A stretch of 64,000 nt of DNA from assembly GCF_016899425.1 (NCBI RefSeq), contig NZ_CP045994.1, positions 3,499,381 through 3,563,380 of the forward strand, written 5' to 3'. The notes below the pieces were generated by a model. The model made no database searches. It was given only the letters and a program-made list of their open reading frames with translations, and had not been told where the DNA came from. This stretch comes from Burkholderia sp. MS389 (lineage in GTDB: Bacteria > Pseudomonadota > Gammaproteobacteria > Burkholderiales > Burkholderiaceae). Below, one piece after another: positions 20,650 through 30,014 of this stretch. Both the position numbers and the translations under genes were made by a program. Within the stretch, counting starts at the first letter, position 1. Each line of letters starts with the position of its first letter.

Positions 20650-23289
20650 ATGACGATGCGGCATCAACATATTGAATTCATGCGAGCGAATCATCACATT
20701 CAACCACTGGAGTCCCCGCGTTTAGCCCTCAAGCCGGGCTATCTGCTCGTCATGGCGACGCTCGGCGGCTGGACGGCCGGTGCATTTGCCGCCGACGCGT
20801 CAACCACTCCGGCAGAGCACTTCGATGTCGCGCAGGTTCAGTTCAATGACACGTTGATGATGAAACCGCGCGGCCAGCGGCTCGACCTCGATCGCTTCGC
20901 GAAAGGCAACCCGGTTCCGGCCGGCGAGTACCTGGTCGACCTCTACGTGAACGAAACGTGGACCGGCCGCTCGACCGTACGCTTCGATGCACCGGCAGGC
21001 GCGGTCAGCGCGACGCCGTGCCTCGATCGCACGGTCGTGAGCCGGCTCGGCCTCGACAGCGAGACGCTGACCGATGCGGCGCGCGCCGAGCTGGCTCGCG
21101 TGCAGGCCGGCGAGTGCACGGACGTCGCCAGTCTGGTGGCCGGCGCTACGATTGAATTCGACCTGTCCGAGTTGCGGCTGAACGTGAGCATTCCGCAGGC
21201 ATCGCTGCTGCGCAATCCACGCGGTTACGTGAGTCCGGAACTGTGGGACAGTGGCGTGCCGAGCATGACGCTCAAGTACGACGCAAACGTGTTCCGGAAC
21301 ATGTCGTCCGGCTATGACAGCACGCAGGCCTATCTCGGGTTGCACGGGGGCGCCAATCTCGGCAACTGGCATTTCCGCCACAACGGGTCCTACAGCGCGC
21401 AATCCCAAGGGCCGAGCCGCTACCGGAGCCTCAATACCTACCTGCAGCGCGACCTGCCCGCATGGCGCAGCCAGCTGAAGATCGGTGAGACCTATACCGA
21501 CGGCACGCTGTTCGAGAGCGTCGGCATGCGCGGCGCCACGCTCGAATCGGACGACCGGATGCTGCCCGATTCGATGCGCGGCTATGCGCCGATGATCCGC
21601 GGCGTCGCCACGAGCAATGCGCACGTCGAAGTGTCGCAGAACGGCGCGCTGCTGTACGAAACCAACGTCGCGCCCGGCCCGTTCGAGATCAACGACCTGT
21701 ACCCGACCGGTTACGGCGGCAACCTGCTCGTCACGGTCACCGAGGCCGACGGCAGGAAGCACAGCTTCACAGTGCCATATGCGGCGGTCGTGCAGTCGCT
21801 GCGCCCTGGCATCTCGCGTTTCGGTGTCGCAGTGGGCCAGTTGCGCGAGCCGCTGCTCGAGCGTCACCCGAATTTTGCGCAGGCCACCTATCAGCGCGGC
21901 ATCAGCAACCTGCTGACCGGCTATGTCGGGGCCATCGTCGCGGAAAACTATCTGGCCGGGCTGGTCGGTGCCGCGTTCAACACGCCGGCCGGCGCTTTCG
22001 CGGTCGATGTCACGCAGGCGAGCGCCCGCATCCCGGGCGTGTCGGCCACGAGCGGCCAGAGCGTGCGCGTCAGCTACAGCAAGTCCGTCGAAGCGACGGG
22101 CACCAACGTCGCGGTCGCCGCGTACCGTTACTCATCGCGCGGATACTGGGGCATGCGCGATGCGATGCATGCCCGGGAACAAGCGGCGGCAGGCCGGGAT
22201 CCGGGCGACGTGTACCGGCAGCGCAACCAGGTTCAACTGACGCTGAACCAGACGCTCGGCGAAGGGCGCGGCACGCTGTTCGCGATCGGCTCGTCGTCCA
22301 GCTACTGGAATCGGCAAGGCACGACCACGCAGTTCCAGGTCGGCTACAACAACAGCCTGCGGATCGCCGGCCTCAACGTGAGCTACAACCTGTCGGTGTC
22401 GAGGCAGCGTGACGGCTATTCGGGCAACCTGAACAATCAGGTCTATGCGAACGTGACCATCCCGCTCGGCCGGCGCTCGTACTCGCCGACGTTGAGCTCG
22501 AGTATCGCGCACGACAACCAGGGCGGCACCACCGGCCAGATGTCGCTGACCGGCACGCTCGGCGAATCCGGCGCGCTCACCTACGGCTTGAACACCACCA
22601 CCGGCGGCGGCACGACGTCGGGCGGCGGCAACGTGCAGTATCGCAGCCCGTTCGCGACTTTCTCGGGCAGCGCGACCGGCGGCAGCGGCTACTCGAGCGT
22701 ATCCGTCGGCGTATCGGGCGGCGTCGTCGGTCATGCGGGCGGTGTCACGCTGGCCAACGATCTCGGCGATACCGTCGCGATCATCGAGGCCAAGGACGCC
22801 GTCGGCGCCCGTATCACCAACGGCACGGACGTTCGGATCGGCCGGCGCGGCTATGCGGTGCTGCCGTATCTGACGCCGTACAAAATGAACTCAATCGAGC
22901 TCGACCCGAAGGGCATTCCGCTCGACGTGGAGATGCTGACGACGAGCCAGCAGGTCGCACCGCGCGCGAATTCGGTGGTGAAGCTCAAGTTCGGCACCAT
23001 CAGCGGACGCGCGGTGCTGCTCGGGATTCATCAGCCGGACGGCACGCCCATTCCGTTTGGCAGCGCGGTGGTCGACGAGGAAGGCAATTCGATCGGCATG
23101 GCGGGCCAGGGCGGCACGGTATTCACGCGCGGCCTGAATGATTCGGGTGTGCTGACCGCGAAATGGGGCGACCGCGCCAATCAGGCCTGTTCGTTCTCCT
23201 ACAGTTTGCCGACGGAGCGGAGCAAACATTCCGCATACGCGCGGATGGACGCGAAATGCGATTACTCGCTGGTCAAGGCCCGGCCGTAA
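20650..23289 (+). CDS. outer-membrane fimbrial usher
   Basis: An 879-residue PapC/FimD-type usher. Residues about 30-47 form the signal peptide (YLLVMATLGGWTAGAFA), preceded by an unusual polar extension of about 28 residues. The N-terminal chaperone-binding domain starts FDVAQVQFNDTLM. The 24-strand barrel follows with the plug region near VEVSQNGALLYETNVAPGPF, and two C-terminal Ig-like domains end at MDAKCDYSLVKARP. Later ATG codons (for example 20680) could shorten the extension. It forms the pore through which the pilus is assembled. Confidence 0.95.
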   Translation: MTMRHQHIEFMRANHHIQPLESPRLALKPGYLLVMATLGGWTAGAFAADASTTPAEHFDVAQVQFNDTLMMKPRGQRLDLDRFAKGNPVPAGEYLVDLYVNETWTGRSTVRFDAPAGAVSATPCLDRTVVSRLGLDSETLTDAARAELARVQAGECTDVASLVAGATIEFDLSELRLNVSIPQASLLRNPRGYVSPELWDSGVPSMTLKYDANVFRNMSSGYDSTQAYLGLHGGANLGNWHFRHNGSYSAQSQGPSRYRSLNTYLQRDLPAWRSQLKIGETYTDGTLFESVGMRGATLESDDRMLPDSMRGYAPMIRGVATSNAHVEVSQNGALLYETNVAPGPFEINDLYPTGYGGNLLVTVTEADGRKHSFTVPYAAVVQSLRPGISRFGVAVGQLREPLLERHPNFAQATYQRGISNLLTGYVGAIVAENYLAGLVGAAFNTPAGAFAVDVTQASARIPGVSATSGQSVRVSYSKSVEATGTNVAVAAYRYSSRGYWGMRDAMHAREQAAAGRDPGDVYRQRNQVQLTLNQTLGEGRGTLFAIGSSSSYWNRQGTTTQFQVGYNNSLRIAGLNVSYNLSVSRQRDGYSGNLNNQVYANVTIPLGRRSYSPTLSSSIAHDNQGGTTGQMSLTGTLGESGALTYGLNTTTGGGTTSGGGNVQYRSPFATFSGSATGGSGYSSVSVGVSGGVVGHAGGVTLANDLGDTVAIIEAKDAVGARITNGTDVRIGRRGYAVLPYLTPYKMNSIELDPKGIPLDVEMLTTSQQVAPRANSVVKLKFGTISGRAVLLGIHQPDGTPIPFGSAVVDEEGNSIGMAGQGGTVFTRGLNDSGVLTAKWGDRANQACSFSYSLPTERSKHSAYARMDAKCDYSLVKARP

Positions 23290-23345
23290 GCCGTTCCACA
23301 TGCTGCCGACTCCTTCGAACACACAATTTTTTACGGTGAGGTTTC

Positions 23346-24419
23346 ATGAAGTTCACCCCACGCAGATTCGTCATTCATCTTCTCAGGCTGCTCATCGTCT
23401 GGTTGATACCGGTGACATGCGGTTTCGGCACTGCGCATGCGCAAGCATGCAAGTTCGACAAGCCCAACCAGGTATCTAGCTGGTACTTCACCTTCGGTAA
23501 TGGAGGGAAACTCGTCATTCCACCCAATTTGCCGAATGGCGCCGTACTTGGAACCGCCACTACGGAATTTGAGTACGTCTGTGACACCAATCCCCCCCTG
23601 CACGGCAAGCCCGGCGGATGGGAGATCCAGTTCGGGCAGTGGTTCTGGCAGACCAAAATGCCGGGTGTCTACAGCATCGGCACTTTTACCGGCTGGGAGC
23701 ACTATCTATACATCGGCATTCGCACGACGAACCTGGATACGGGTGAAGTCATGATGCTCCCCTCTACTGCTCAGCGGTGGGCGCCACCGTTCGGTGAGAC
23801 CGGGCCCGTCCGAGGCGTGGTGAGGGTCAAGAAAGAGCTGATCAAAGTGGACGACATGATCTACAACTATCCCAATGCAACGCTATTCTCACCTACTCAA
23901 TTCGATTCGGAGATACGAATACACAACAGGAATACCAATGCACCTGCGGCGATTTGGAGAAGCTATTGGAAGGAAACCGGGAACATCGCGCTCACCCCGG
24001 TCAGCTGTACCGTCCTGACGAAAAACCAGACCGTCCCGCTGCCACCGGTCGCCGCCAGCAAGCTGAATGCGGTCGGCATGACAGCTGGCGATCGCGACTT
24101 CGCCATCGGCCTGTCCTGCAAGTCCGGCACGAGCCTCTACGTGACGCTGACGGACCTGACCAATCCGGGAAACATGGGCAATGCCCTCACGCTCACGCCG
24201 GACGCCACGGCGAAGGGCGTCAAGCTGCGGATTCTCAGGAACGGCCAACCCGTCAGCTACGGTCCCGATTCGGGCGCGGTCGGCAACCCGAACCAGTGGT
24301 ACGTCGGATCGTCAGGGTCGGTAAGCAGCATCCCGCTGAGCGCGCAATACATCGCGACCGGAGCCGTATCGGGCGGGACGGTCAAGGGCGCCGCGACGTT
24401 CACGTTGAGCTATCAGTGA
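23346..24419 (+). CDS. two-domain fimbrial tip adhesin
   Basis: A 357-residue protein with signal peptide to about residue 32 (CGFGTAHA), an N-terminal receptor-binding domain (about 33-215) and a C-terminal pilin domain (about 220-357) that ends GAATFTLSYQ with the donor-strand motif. The order and size match FimH-like tip adhesins. The binding domain is rich in Trp and Tyr (WEIQFGQWFWQTK, GWEHYLYIG), which suggests glycan contact, but I cannot name a ligand. The DNA of this domain is less GC-rich than its neighbours, as is usual for fast-evolving or imported lectin domains. Confidence 0.85.
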   Translation: MKFTPRRFVIHLLRLLIVWLIPVTCGFGTAHAQACKFDKPNQVSSWYFTFGNGGKLVIPPNLPNGAVLGTATTEFEYVCDTNPPLHGKPGGWEIQFGQWFWQTKMPGVYSIGTFTGWEHYLYIGIRTTNLDTGEVMMLPSTAQRWAPPFGETGPVRGVVRVKKELIKVDDMIYNYPNATLFSPTQFDSEIRIHNRNTNAPAAIWRSYWKETGNIALTPVSCTVLTKNQTVPLPPVAASKLNAVGMTAGDRDFAIGLSCKSGTSLYVTLTDLTNPGNMGNALTLTPDATAKGVKLRILRNGQPVSYGPDSGAVGNPNQWYVGSSGSVSSIPLSAQYIATGAVSGGTVKGAATFTLSYQ

Positions 24420-24669
24420 ACGCGTCGCACTCGATCAAAGCAATTCGGCAGTGCGCCGGCCGCAACCCAATTTCAAGCGGTAGGCGCGCTCCATCGGTCA
24501 CCGTCCGATCGGTGACCAAAACAAGCTTCTGATTAGCAGTCCGACAGGACTTCATCGGAAGGTGCTTATCGGATGAACTCGACATGCCGCACGCACGGCC
24601 AATCCCGGCGTGCAGGCGGCACGACGACGGAGTCCGCGTTTTTTCCAACCAGTACTTGAGGAAATTGAT

Positions 24670-25212
24670 ATGAAATTCGCTCTCTCCAGCATCGCTGCTC
24701 TCACCGTCGCAGCCGCAGCCATGATGCCGGCCGTCTCGCACGCCGCCGACGGCACGATCACCATCAACGGCAAGATCGGTACGCAGACCTGCACGATCGA
24801 CGGCAACGGCACGGGCGGCAAGGACTTCACGGTCGCGCTGCCGAAGGTGTCGACGTCGTCGCTCGCCAGCGGCGGCTCGACGGCAGGCCGCACGCCGTTC
24901 AAGATCGGCCTGAAGAACTGCTCGCCGGCCACCGGCAACGTCTTCACGCATTTCGAGGCAGGCACGACGGTCAACTCGACCACCGGTCAGCTGCTCAACG
25001 CATCGGGCACCGCGAAGAACGTCGAAGTCGGCCTGCTCAACGGCGATACGACCAATATCGGCGTCGGCAAGGCCGATGAAAATTCGAAGGCGGTCGCGCT
25101 GAAGGACGGCGCTGCAGACCTGCCGTACTACGCCCAGTATGTCGCGACGGGCGGCGCAGCAGGTCAAGGCACGGTGAACACCTCGGTGATGTACTCGATC
25201 ATGTATCAGTAA
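24670..25212 (+). CDS. second type 1-like fimbrial subunit
   Basis: A 180-residue pilin with signal peptide to SHA (about residue 24). It is clearly homologous to the first pilin at 19158: it shares ADGTITI, GGKDFTV, AKNVEVGLLN, YYAQYVATGGAA and GTVNTSVMYS, the two cysteines and the same length. The surface stretches between these blocks differ. The ATG at 24670 has AGGA upstream. It lies 250 bases after the adhesin gene, so it may have its own promoter and be an alternative or minor subunit. Confidence 0.88.
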   Translation: MKFALSSIAALTVAAAAMMPAVSHAADGTITINGKIGTQTCTIDGNGTGGKDFTVALPKVSTSSLASGGSTAGRTPFKIGLKNCSPATGNVFTHFEAGTTVNSTTGQLLNASGTAKNVEVGLLNGDTTNIGVGKADENSKAVALKDGAADLPYYAQYVATGGAAGQGTVNTSVMYSIMYQ

Positions 25213-25615
25213 AGTCCGAGCGCCGGTGCGCGTCCTGCGCGCCGGCTCGTACCAGGGCGCGGGGGCGCGCGCCCCTTCCCCGACATCCTCGGCGGACCAA
25301 CGCGCCATCGATCCGCGTGCCGACGGAATTGTCGTTCGAGCAGTCGTCACTGCCTCTCGCCTCTTTCAGGATTCCCTCATCAACCCGGCCGGCAACGCTC
25401 ACGCCGGGCGGCACGCAATTGGCCAGCGCAGTTCCAGGCCCGCTACACACCACCCACGCCTCCAATCATTCAGGCAACGGGCACCGAAGCACCTTCCCGC
25501 CTCACGTGTCCCCCGTGCCGTTCGTCGGTTTCCTCCGAAAATTCGAACTCGTCCAATATCCAAACCTGCTCAACAAAACTACTTTTCACCTGTTCAAGAC
25601 AAGAAAGGTGATCTG
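25213..25615. other. gene-free region between pilin and autotransporter
   Basis: 400 bases with open frames on both strands but no protein-like sequence. AT content rises in the last 100 bases, where the autotransporter promoter is likely. I saw no clear terminator after the pilin. Confidence 0.4.
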
Positions 25616-28603
25616 GTGAACCGCAGTTATTTCCTCTCGTCCCGAGCGCGCGTCCGCCTGTACGTCGCACATTCGGCCCTGCTCGCCGGCGCGGCGATGT
25701 CGTCGCCGTCAACCGCACAAGTCACGGGCGGCGGCCCGCAGCAAGCCGACGGCATTGAACTCGAAGTCGCGCCGGGTGAATATTCGACGCACGAGGCCGG
25801 CAAAGCGGTGCTTTCCGCGATCAACGGCGGCATCCTGACGACCGGCGGCAGGACCCGCGTTTTTTCAACCGGCAACGGCGCGGCGGGCGCCGCCGCATGG
25901 GGCAGCGCGTCGCGCGTCGTGCTGCGCGATACGGAAATCCGGACCCGCGGCGGCTCCAGCGCCGGCATCGATCTTCGTAATGGTGCCAACGCGACTGCGG
26001 AGCGCATTTCCATCGATACCGACGGCGACTACGCGCATGGCGCGTCCGTCGACGGCACCAACGCGCGCCTCACGCTCTCCGACAGCGTGATCGTGACACG
26101 CGGCAAGGAAGCGCATGGCATCACGGCGATCCTGGCGCCGGGCGGCACCATCGAGGTGGCCGACACGCTGGTCCGTACCAGCGGCCTGTTCGGCGTCGGC
26201 CTGTCCATCAGTTACGGCGGTGTCCGCGCGACACTGACCCGCACCGATATCCGCACGGACGGCGACTACGCGTCGGTGCTGTACCTGCCGAGCGCCTCCA
26301 CGGTCGCACTGAACGACTCGCACCTCGAAACCGCCGGCGACTACGCGCTCGGCGTGGACACGCGCGAGGGCAGCGTCGAACTCGCGGGCACGCGCGTCAT
26401 CACGCACGGCAAGAGCGCGCACGGGCTTTATGCATCGAAGGAATACACCGATACGCCTGTCGTCGATGCAACCGATACGTTGGTGACCACCACCGGCGAC
26501 CGCGCAATCGGCGTGATCGCCCGCCTCGGCGGCAAGATCTCGATGACGCGCGGCGGCATCACCACGAGCGGCGAACGCGCGCGCGGCGTGATGTCGGCCG
26601 GCGCGGACTCCGTCGCGTCGCTCGTCGATACGAGCGTCGAAACGCAGGGCAAGCAAGCCGTTGCGCTTTATTCGAGTTCAGGCGGCACAATCGACCTGGT
26701 GCGGACCAGCGCGCGCGCGACCGGCGAAGGCGCCCCCGCAGCGGCCGTCTACGGCGGTACGCTGACGATCGACGACGGTTCGCTGGTCAGCGAACGCCAC
26801 GGCGCGATCGACGCGTCCGACGCGACCATCGCGCTGAAGAACGGCACGCGCGCCATCGGCGGCAACGGCACACTGCTGTCGGTCCATGCAGAGTCAAGCG
26901 CACCCGTGCGCCTCACGCTCGACACCGGCTCCCGTGCCGACGGCGACATCGTCAACCTGCCGACCGACGACGGCAGTGCGACCGATGCCGTGACGAACGT
27001 CGCGCTCGCCAATGCATCCGAGTGGACCGGCGCGACCGACGTGGTCCGCACGCTGTCGCTCGACACGAACAGCCGCTGGACCGTCACCGCCGATTCGACG
27101 GTCGGCTCCGTCGCCCTGAACGATTCGACGATCGAGTTCGCCGCGCCCGCGGCACGCGGCATGCCGACGCCGCGCACGCTCGTCGTGACGGGCGACTATG
27201 CGGCCCGCAACGGCCGGCTCGTCCTCCATACGACGCTGCAGGACGACGCGTCGCCCACCGACCGCCTCATGATCGACGGCGGCCGAGCGTCCGGCGACAC
27301 CGGTATCGTCGTCAAGCGTTCGGGCGGCGACGGTGCGCCGACGACCATCGGCATCCCGCTCGTCGAAACCCGCAATGGCGGCACGACGGACGTGTCGGCA
27401 TTCACCCTCGATGCGGGATCCGACGGCTACCGGAATGGCTTCGGCACGTTGTCCGCGGGCGGCTACGACTACATGCTCAAGCGCGGCGGCAACGGCGGGC
27501 AGGAAGAAGACTGGTATCTCGTGTCCGCTGCGAAGCCTCAGCCGCCGGTTCCACCCGGCCCCGTCGACCCGGTTCCGCCCGGCCCGGTCGATCCCGAGCC
27601 GCCGATCGTGCCGGAAATCACTCCGCCGCCGCGTGCCGCCGCACCGGAGCCCGATGCGTATCTGGCGAATGCCGATGCAGCCTCGATGATGGCCGTCCAT
27701 ACGCTGCATCAGCGTGAAGACGCGTCACTGCGCACGGGCGCGGCCGCGACAGGGCCGCTCGACGGCGCGATATGGCTGCGCGCCGAAGGCCAGATGACGT
27801 CGATGTCGGGCGGCAATCGCAGCGTGTCGGGCAACGGTCGGTTGATTCACGCCGGCGCCGACCTGCTCCGCTTCGAAGACGGTCACGGCGGCAGCGTGCG
27901 CGTCGGCGCGATGGGCATGTACGGCAGCCAGACGAACTGGTCGACGCGTCCGCTGTGGAATGCGATCGAGCACCGCGTGATGAACGCCACCGCGCGCGGC
28001 AGCGTCTCCGGCTACAACGTCGGCCTGTATGGCACGTGGTACGGCAACCGTGACATCCTGACCGGCCCTTATGTCGACGCATGGTTCATGTATGGCGCCT
28101 ACGCGAACAGCGTCGGCGGCAGCCTCGCTGCCGACTCGTACCGTTCGCGCACCCTCACGGGCTCGGTCGAAACGGGCTATTCATTGCCCTTCTACGAGCG
28201 GGGCGACACACGATTCTTCGTCGAGCCCGAAGCGCAGCTCGTCGTATCCGACTATCGCGCGGATGCACACGGCACGGCCGGCGGCCGCGTCGACGGCCAG
28301 GGCTCCACCGACGTGCTCACCCGCCTGGGCGTGCGCGTGCATGGCATCACCGCGATGCCGCATGGACGCGAACTTCGGCCGTTCATCGAGGCAAACTGGT
28401 GGCACGGCCCCGGCTCGCGCTCGCTGACGCTCGATCGCAATGCGTTCTCGTTCAGCGTGCCGCGCGACCGGGCTGCCGTCCGGATCGGCGCAACCGGGCA
28501 GTTGAGCCGGCAATTCTCGATATCGGCGAGCATCGGCGTGGAAGGCAATCTGTCCGACTACTCGGTGGTAAAGGGACAGTTCTCGGCGAAATACCGCTGG
28601 TGA
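25616..28603 (+). CDS. type Va autotransporter, beta-helix passenger
   Basis: A 995-residue secreted/outer-membrane protein. The GTG at 25616 has AAAGGTG just upstream and gives VNRSYFLSSRARVRLYVAHS, an unconventional signal sequence ending near residue 35. The passenger (about 40-640) carries eleven copies of a TxGxxAxG motif (for example TRGKEAHG, THGKSAHG, TSGERARG) spaced 24-29 residues between about 110 and 375, one per beta-helix turn. Residues 643-672 form a Pro-rich linker (PPVPPGPVDPVPPGPVDP). The C-terminal barrel (about 715-995) ends FSAKYRW with the required terminal aromatic. No protease motif or RGD was seen. An adhesin role is inferred from its fimbrial neighbours. Confidence 0.88.
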   Translation: MNRSYFLSSRARVRLYVAHSALLAGAAMSSPSTAQVTGGGPQQADGIELEVAPGEYSTHEAGKAVLSAINGGILTTGGRTRVFSTGNGAAGAAAWGSASRVVLRDTEIRTRGGSSAGIDLRNGANATAERISIDTDGDYAHGASVDGTNARLTLSDSVIVTRGKEAHGITAILAPGGTIEVADTLVRTSGLFGVGLSISYGGVRATLTRTDIRTDGDYASVLYLPSASTVALNDSHLETAGDYALGVDTREGSVELAGTRVITHGKSAHGLYASKEYTDTPVVDATDTLVTTTGDRAIGVIARLGGKISMTRGGITTSGERARGVMSAGADSVASLVDTSVETQGKQAVALYSSSGGTIDLVRTSARATGEGAPAAAVYGGTLTIDDGSLVSERHGAIDASDATIALKNGTRAIGGNGTLLSVHAESSAPVRLTLDTGSRADGDIVNLPTDDGSATDAVTNVALANASEWTGATDVVRTLSLDTNSRWTVTADSTVGSVALNDSTIEFAAPAARGMPTPRTLVVTGDYAARNGRLVLHTTLQDDASPTDRLMIDGGRASGDTGIVVKRSGGDGAPTTIGIPLVETRNGGTTDVSAFTLDAGSDGYRNGFGTLSAGGYDYMLKRGGNGGQEEDWYLVSAAKPQPPVPPGPVDPVPPGPVDPEPPIVPEITPPPRAAAPEPDAYLANADAASMMAVHTLHQREDASLRTGAAATGPLDGAIWLRAEGQMTSMSGGNRSVSGNGRLIHAGADLLRFEDGHGGSVRVGAMGMYGSQTNWSTRPLWNAIEHRVMNATARGSVSGYNVGLYGTWYGNRDILTGPYVDAWFMYGAYANSVGGSLAADSYRSRTLTGSVETGYSLPFYERGDTRFFVEPEAQLVVSDYRADAHGTAGGRVDGQGSTDVLTRLGVRVHGITAMPHGRELRPFIEANWWHGPGSRSLTLDRNAFSFSVPRDRAAVRIGATGQLSRQFSISASIGVEGNLSDYSVVKGQFSAKYRW

Positions 28604-28653
28604 AGTCGTCGGCGGCCGGCGAGGTGTGAAATCCGCGCCCTGCGGAATTCCGC

Positions 28654-28691
28654 TATACTCCTCCGACTGCCGCCCGCTTGGCGGCAGTCGG
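28654..28691 (+). promoter_or_regulatory. candidate metX promoter -10 and perfect hairpin
   Basis: TATACT at 28654-28659 is a plausible -10, although no good -35 is seen. Immediately downstream is a perfect 12-bp hairpin (28663-28674 with 28680-28691, 5-base loop CGCTT) abutting the SAM-II aptamer. With no T-run after it, it is more likely a leader stem than a terminator for the autotransporter gene, though it may do both. Confidence 0.45.
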
Positions 28692-28693
28692 AA

Positions 28694-28863
28694 GCGCGCC
28701 GATTTGCTGACTCGATTGCGGGCGCGCGAACCGGCCGGGGCGTTGATGTGTCGATGCGTCGTTCCCTGGCGGTTCACTACAAATGCGGCTAAAGAGGTCG
28801 TCAGCCGCGCATCTCCGACTCCGCGCCTCGCCGACACCATTTAGCCGCCCAGTCATAAGGCGG
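28694..28863 (+). promoter_or_regulatory. SAM-II riboswitch controlling metXW
   Basis: P1 is GCGCGCC (28694-28700) with GGCGCGC (28721-28727). The loop between contains the SAM-II core GATTTG and CTCGATTGC. After an inserted imperfect hairpin (about 28729-28774) comes GCGGCTAAAG (28785-28794), whose GCTAAA is the conserved pseudoknot strand. The off switch can be read directly: TTTAGCCGC (28840-28848) is complementary to GCGGCTAAA, and the overlapping CCGCC (28845-28849) is complementary to GGCGG (28859-28863), which covers the ribosome-binding site. SAM binding would hold GCTAAA in the pseudoknot, so CCGCC is free to mask the start region. Confidence 0.75.
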
Positions 28864-28868
28864 AACGA

Positions 28869-30014
28869 ATGGAATCGATCGGCATCGTCGCTCCACAGAC
28901 CATGCACTTCGCCGAACCGCTGCGCTTGCAAAGCGGCAGCGTGATCGGCAACTATCAGCTCGTCGTCGAGACGTACGGCGAACTCAACGCCGCGCGCTCG
29001 AACGCGGTGCTCGTCTGCCACGCGCTCAACGCGTCGCACCACGTCGCCGGCATCTACGCGGACGATCCGCGCAGCACCGGCTGGTGGGACAACATGGTCG
29101 GCCCCGGCAAGCCGCTCGACACCAACCGCTTCTTCGTGATCGGCGTGAACAACCTCGGCTCGTGTTTCGGCTCGACCGGCCCGATGAGCATCGACCCGTC
29201 GACCGGCAAGCCCTATGGCGCGAGCTTCCCGGTCGTCACCGTCGAGGACTGGGTGCACGCGCAGGCGCGCGTCGCGGATGCCTTCGGCATCGAGCGCTTC
29301 GCCGCGGTGATGGGCGGCAGCCTCGGCGGGATGCAGGCGCTCGCGTGGAGCCTGATGTATCCGGAGCGCGTCGCGCACTGCATCGACATCGCGTCGACGC
29401 CGAAGCTGTCCGCGCAGAACATCGCGTTCAACGAGGTCGCGCGCTCGGCGATCCTGTCCGATCCCGACTTCCACGGCGGCGACTACTACGCGCACGGCGT
29501 GAAGCCGAAGCGCGGCCTGCGCGTCGCGCGGATGATCGGCCACATCACGTACCTGTCCGACGACGACATGGCCGAGAAATTCGGCCGCGCGCTGCGCCGC
29601 GCCGACGGCGCGCTCGACGCGTACAACTTCAGCTTCGACGTCGAATTCGAGGTCGAGTCGTACCTGCGCTACCAGGGCGACAAGTTCGCCGACTACTTCG
29701 ACGCGAACACCTACCTGCTGATTACGCGCGCGCTCGACTACTTCGACCCGGCGAAGGCGTTCGACGGCAACCTGACGGCCGCGCTCGCGCACACGCAGGC
29801 GAAATACCTGATCGCGAGCTTCTCGACCGACTGGCGTTTCGCGCCGGCACGCTCGCGCGAGATCGTGAAGGCGCTGCTCGACAACAAGCGCACGGTCAGC
29901 TACGCGGAAATCGATGCGCCGCACGGCCACGACGCGTTCCTGCTCGACGACGCGCGCTATCACAACCTGCTCCGCGCGTATTACGAACGAATTGCCAACG
30001 AGGTGGGCGCATGA
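28869..30014 (+). CDS. metX: homoserine O-acyltransferase MetX
   Basis: A 381-residue alpha/beta-hydrolase that acylates homoserine (acetyl or succinyl) as the first committed step of methionine synthesis. The nucleophile Ser is in [11 protein letters not shown], and the Asp and His lie in the C-terminal part ([12 protein letters not shown]). [12 protein letters not shown] is the oxyanion-side motif. Whether acetyl- or succinyl-CoA is used cannot be settled by eye. It overlaps metW by 4 bases (ATGA) and sits behind a SAM-II riboswitch, consistent with feedback by SAM. Confidence 0.97.
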   Translation: MESIGIVAPQTMHFAEPLRLQSGSVIGNYQLVVETYGELNAARSNAVLVCHALNASHHVAGIYADDPRSTGWWDNMVGPGKPLDTNRFFVIGVNNLGSCFGSTGPMSIDPSTGKPYGASFPVVTVEDWVHAQARVADAFGIERFAAVMGGSLGGMQALAWSLMYPERVAHCIDIASTPKLSAQNIAFNEVARSAILSDPDFHGGDYYAHGVKPKRGLRVARMIGHITYLSDDDMAEKFGRALRRADGALDAYNFSFDVEFEVESYLRYQGDKFADYFDANTYLLITRALDYFDPAKAFDGNLTAALAHTQAKYLIASFSTDWRFAPARSREIVKALLDNKRTVSYAEIDAPHGHDAFLLDDARYHNLLRAYYERIANEVGA

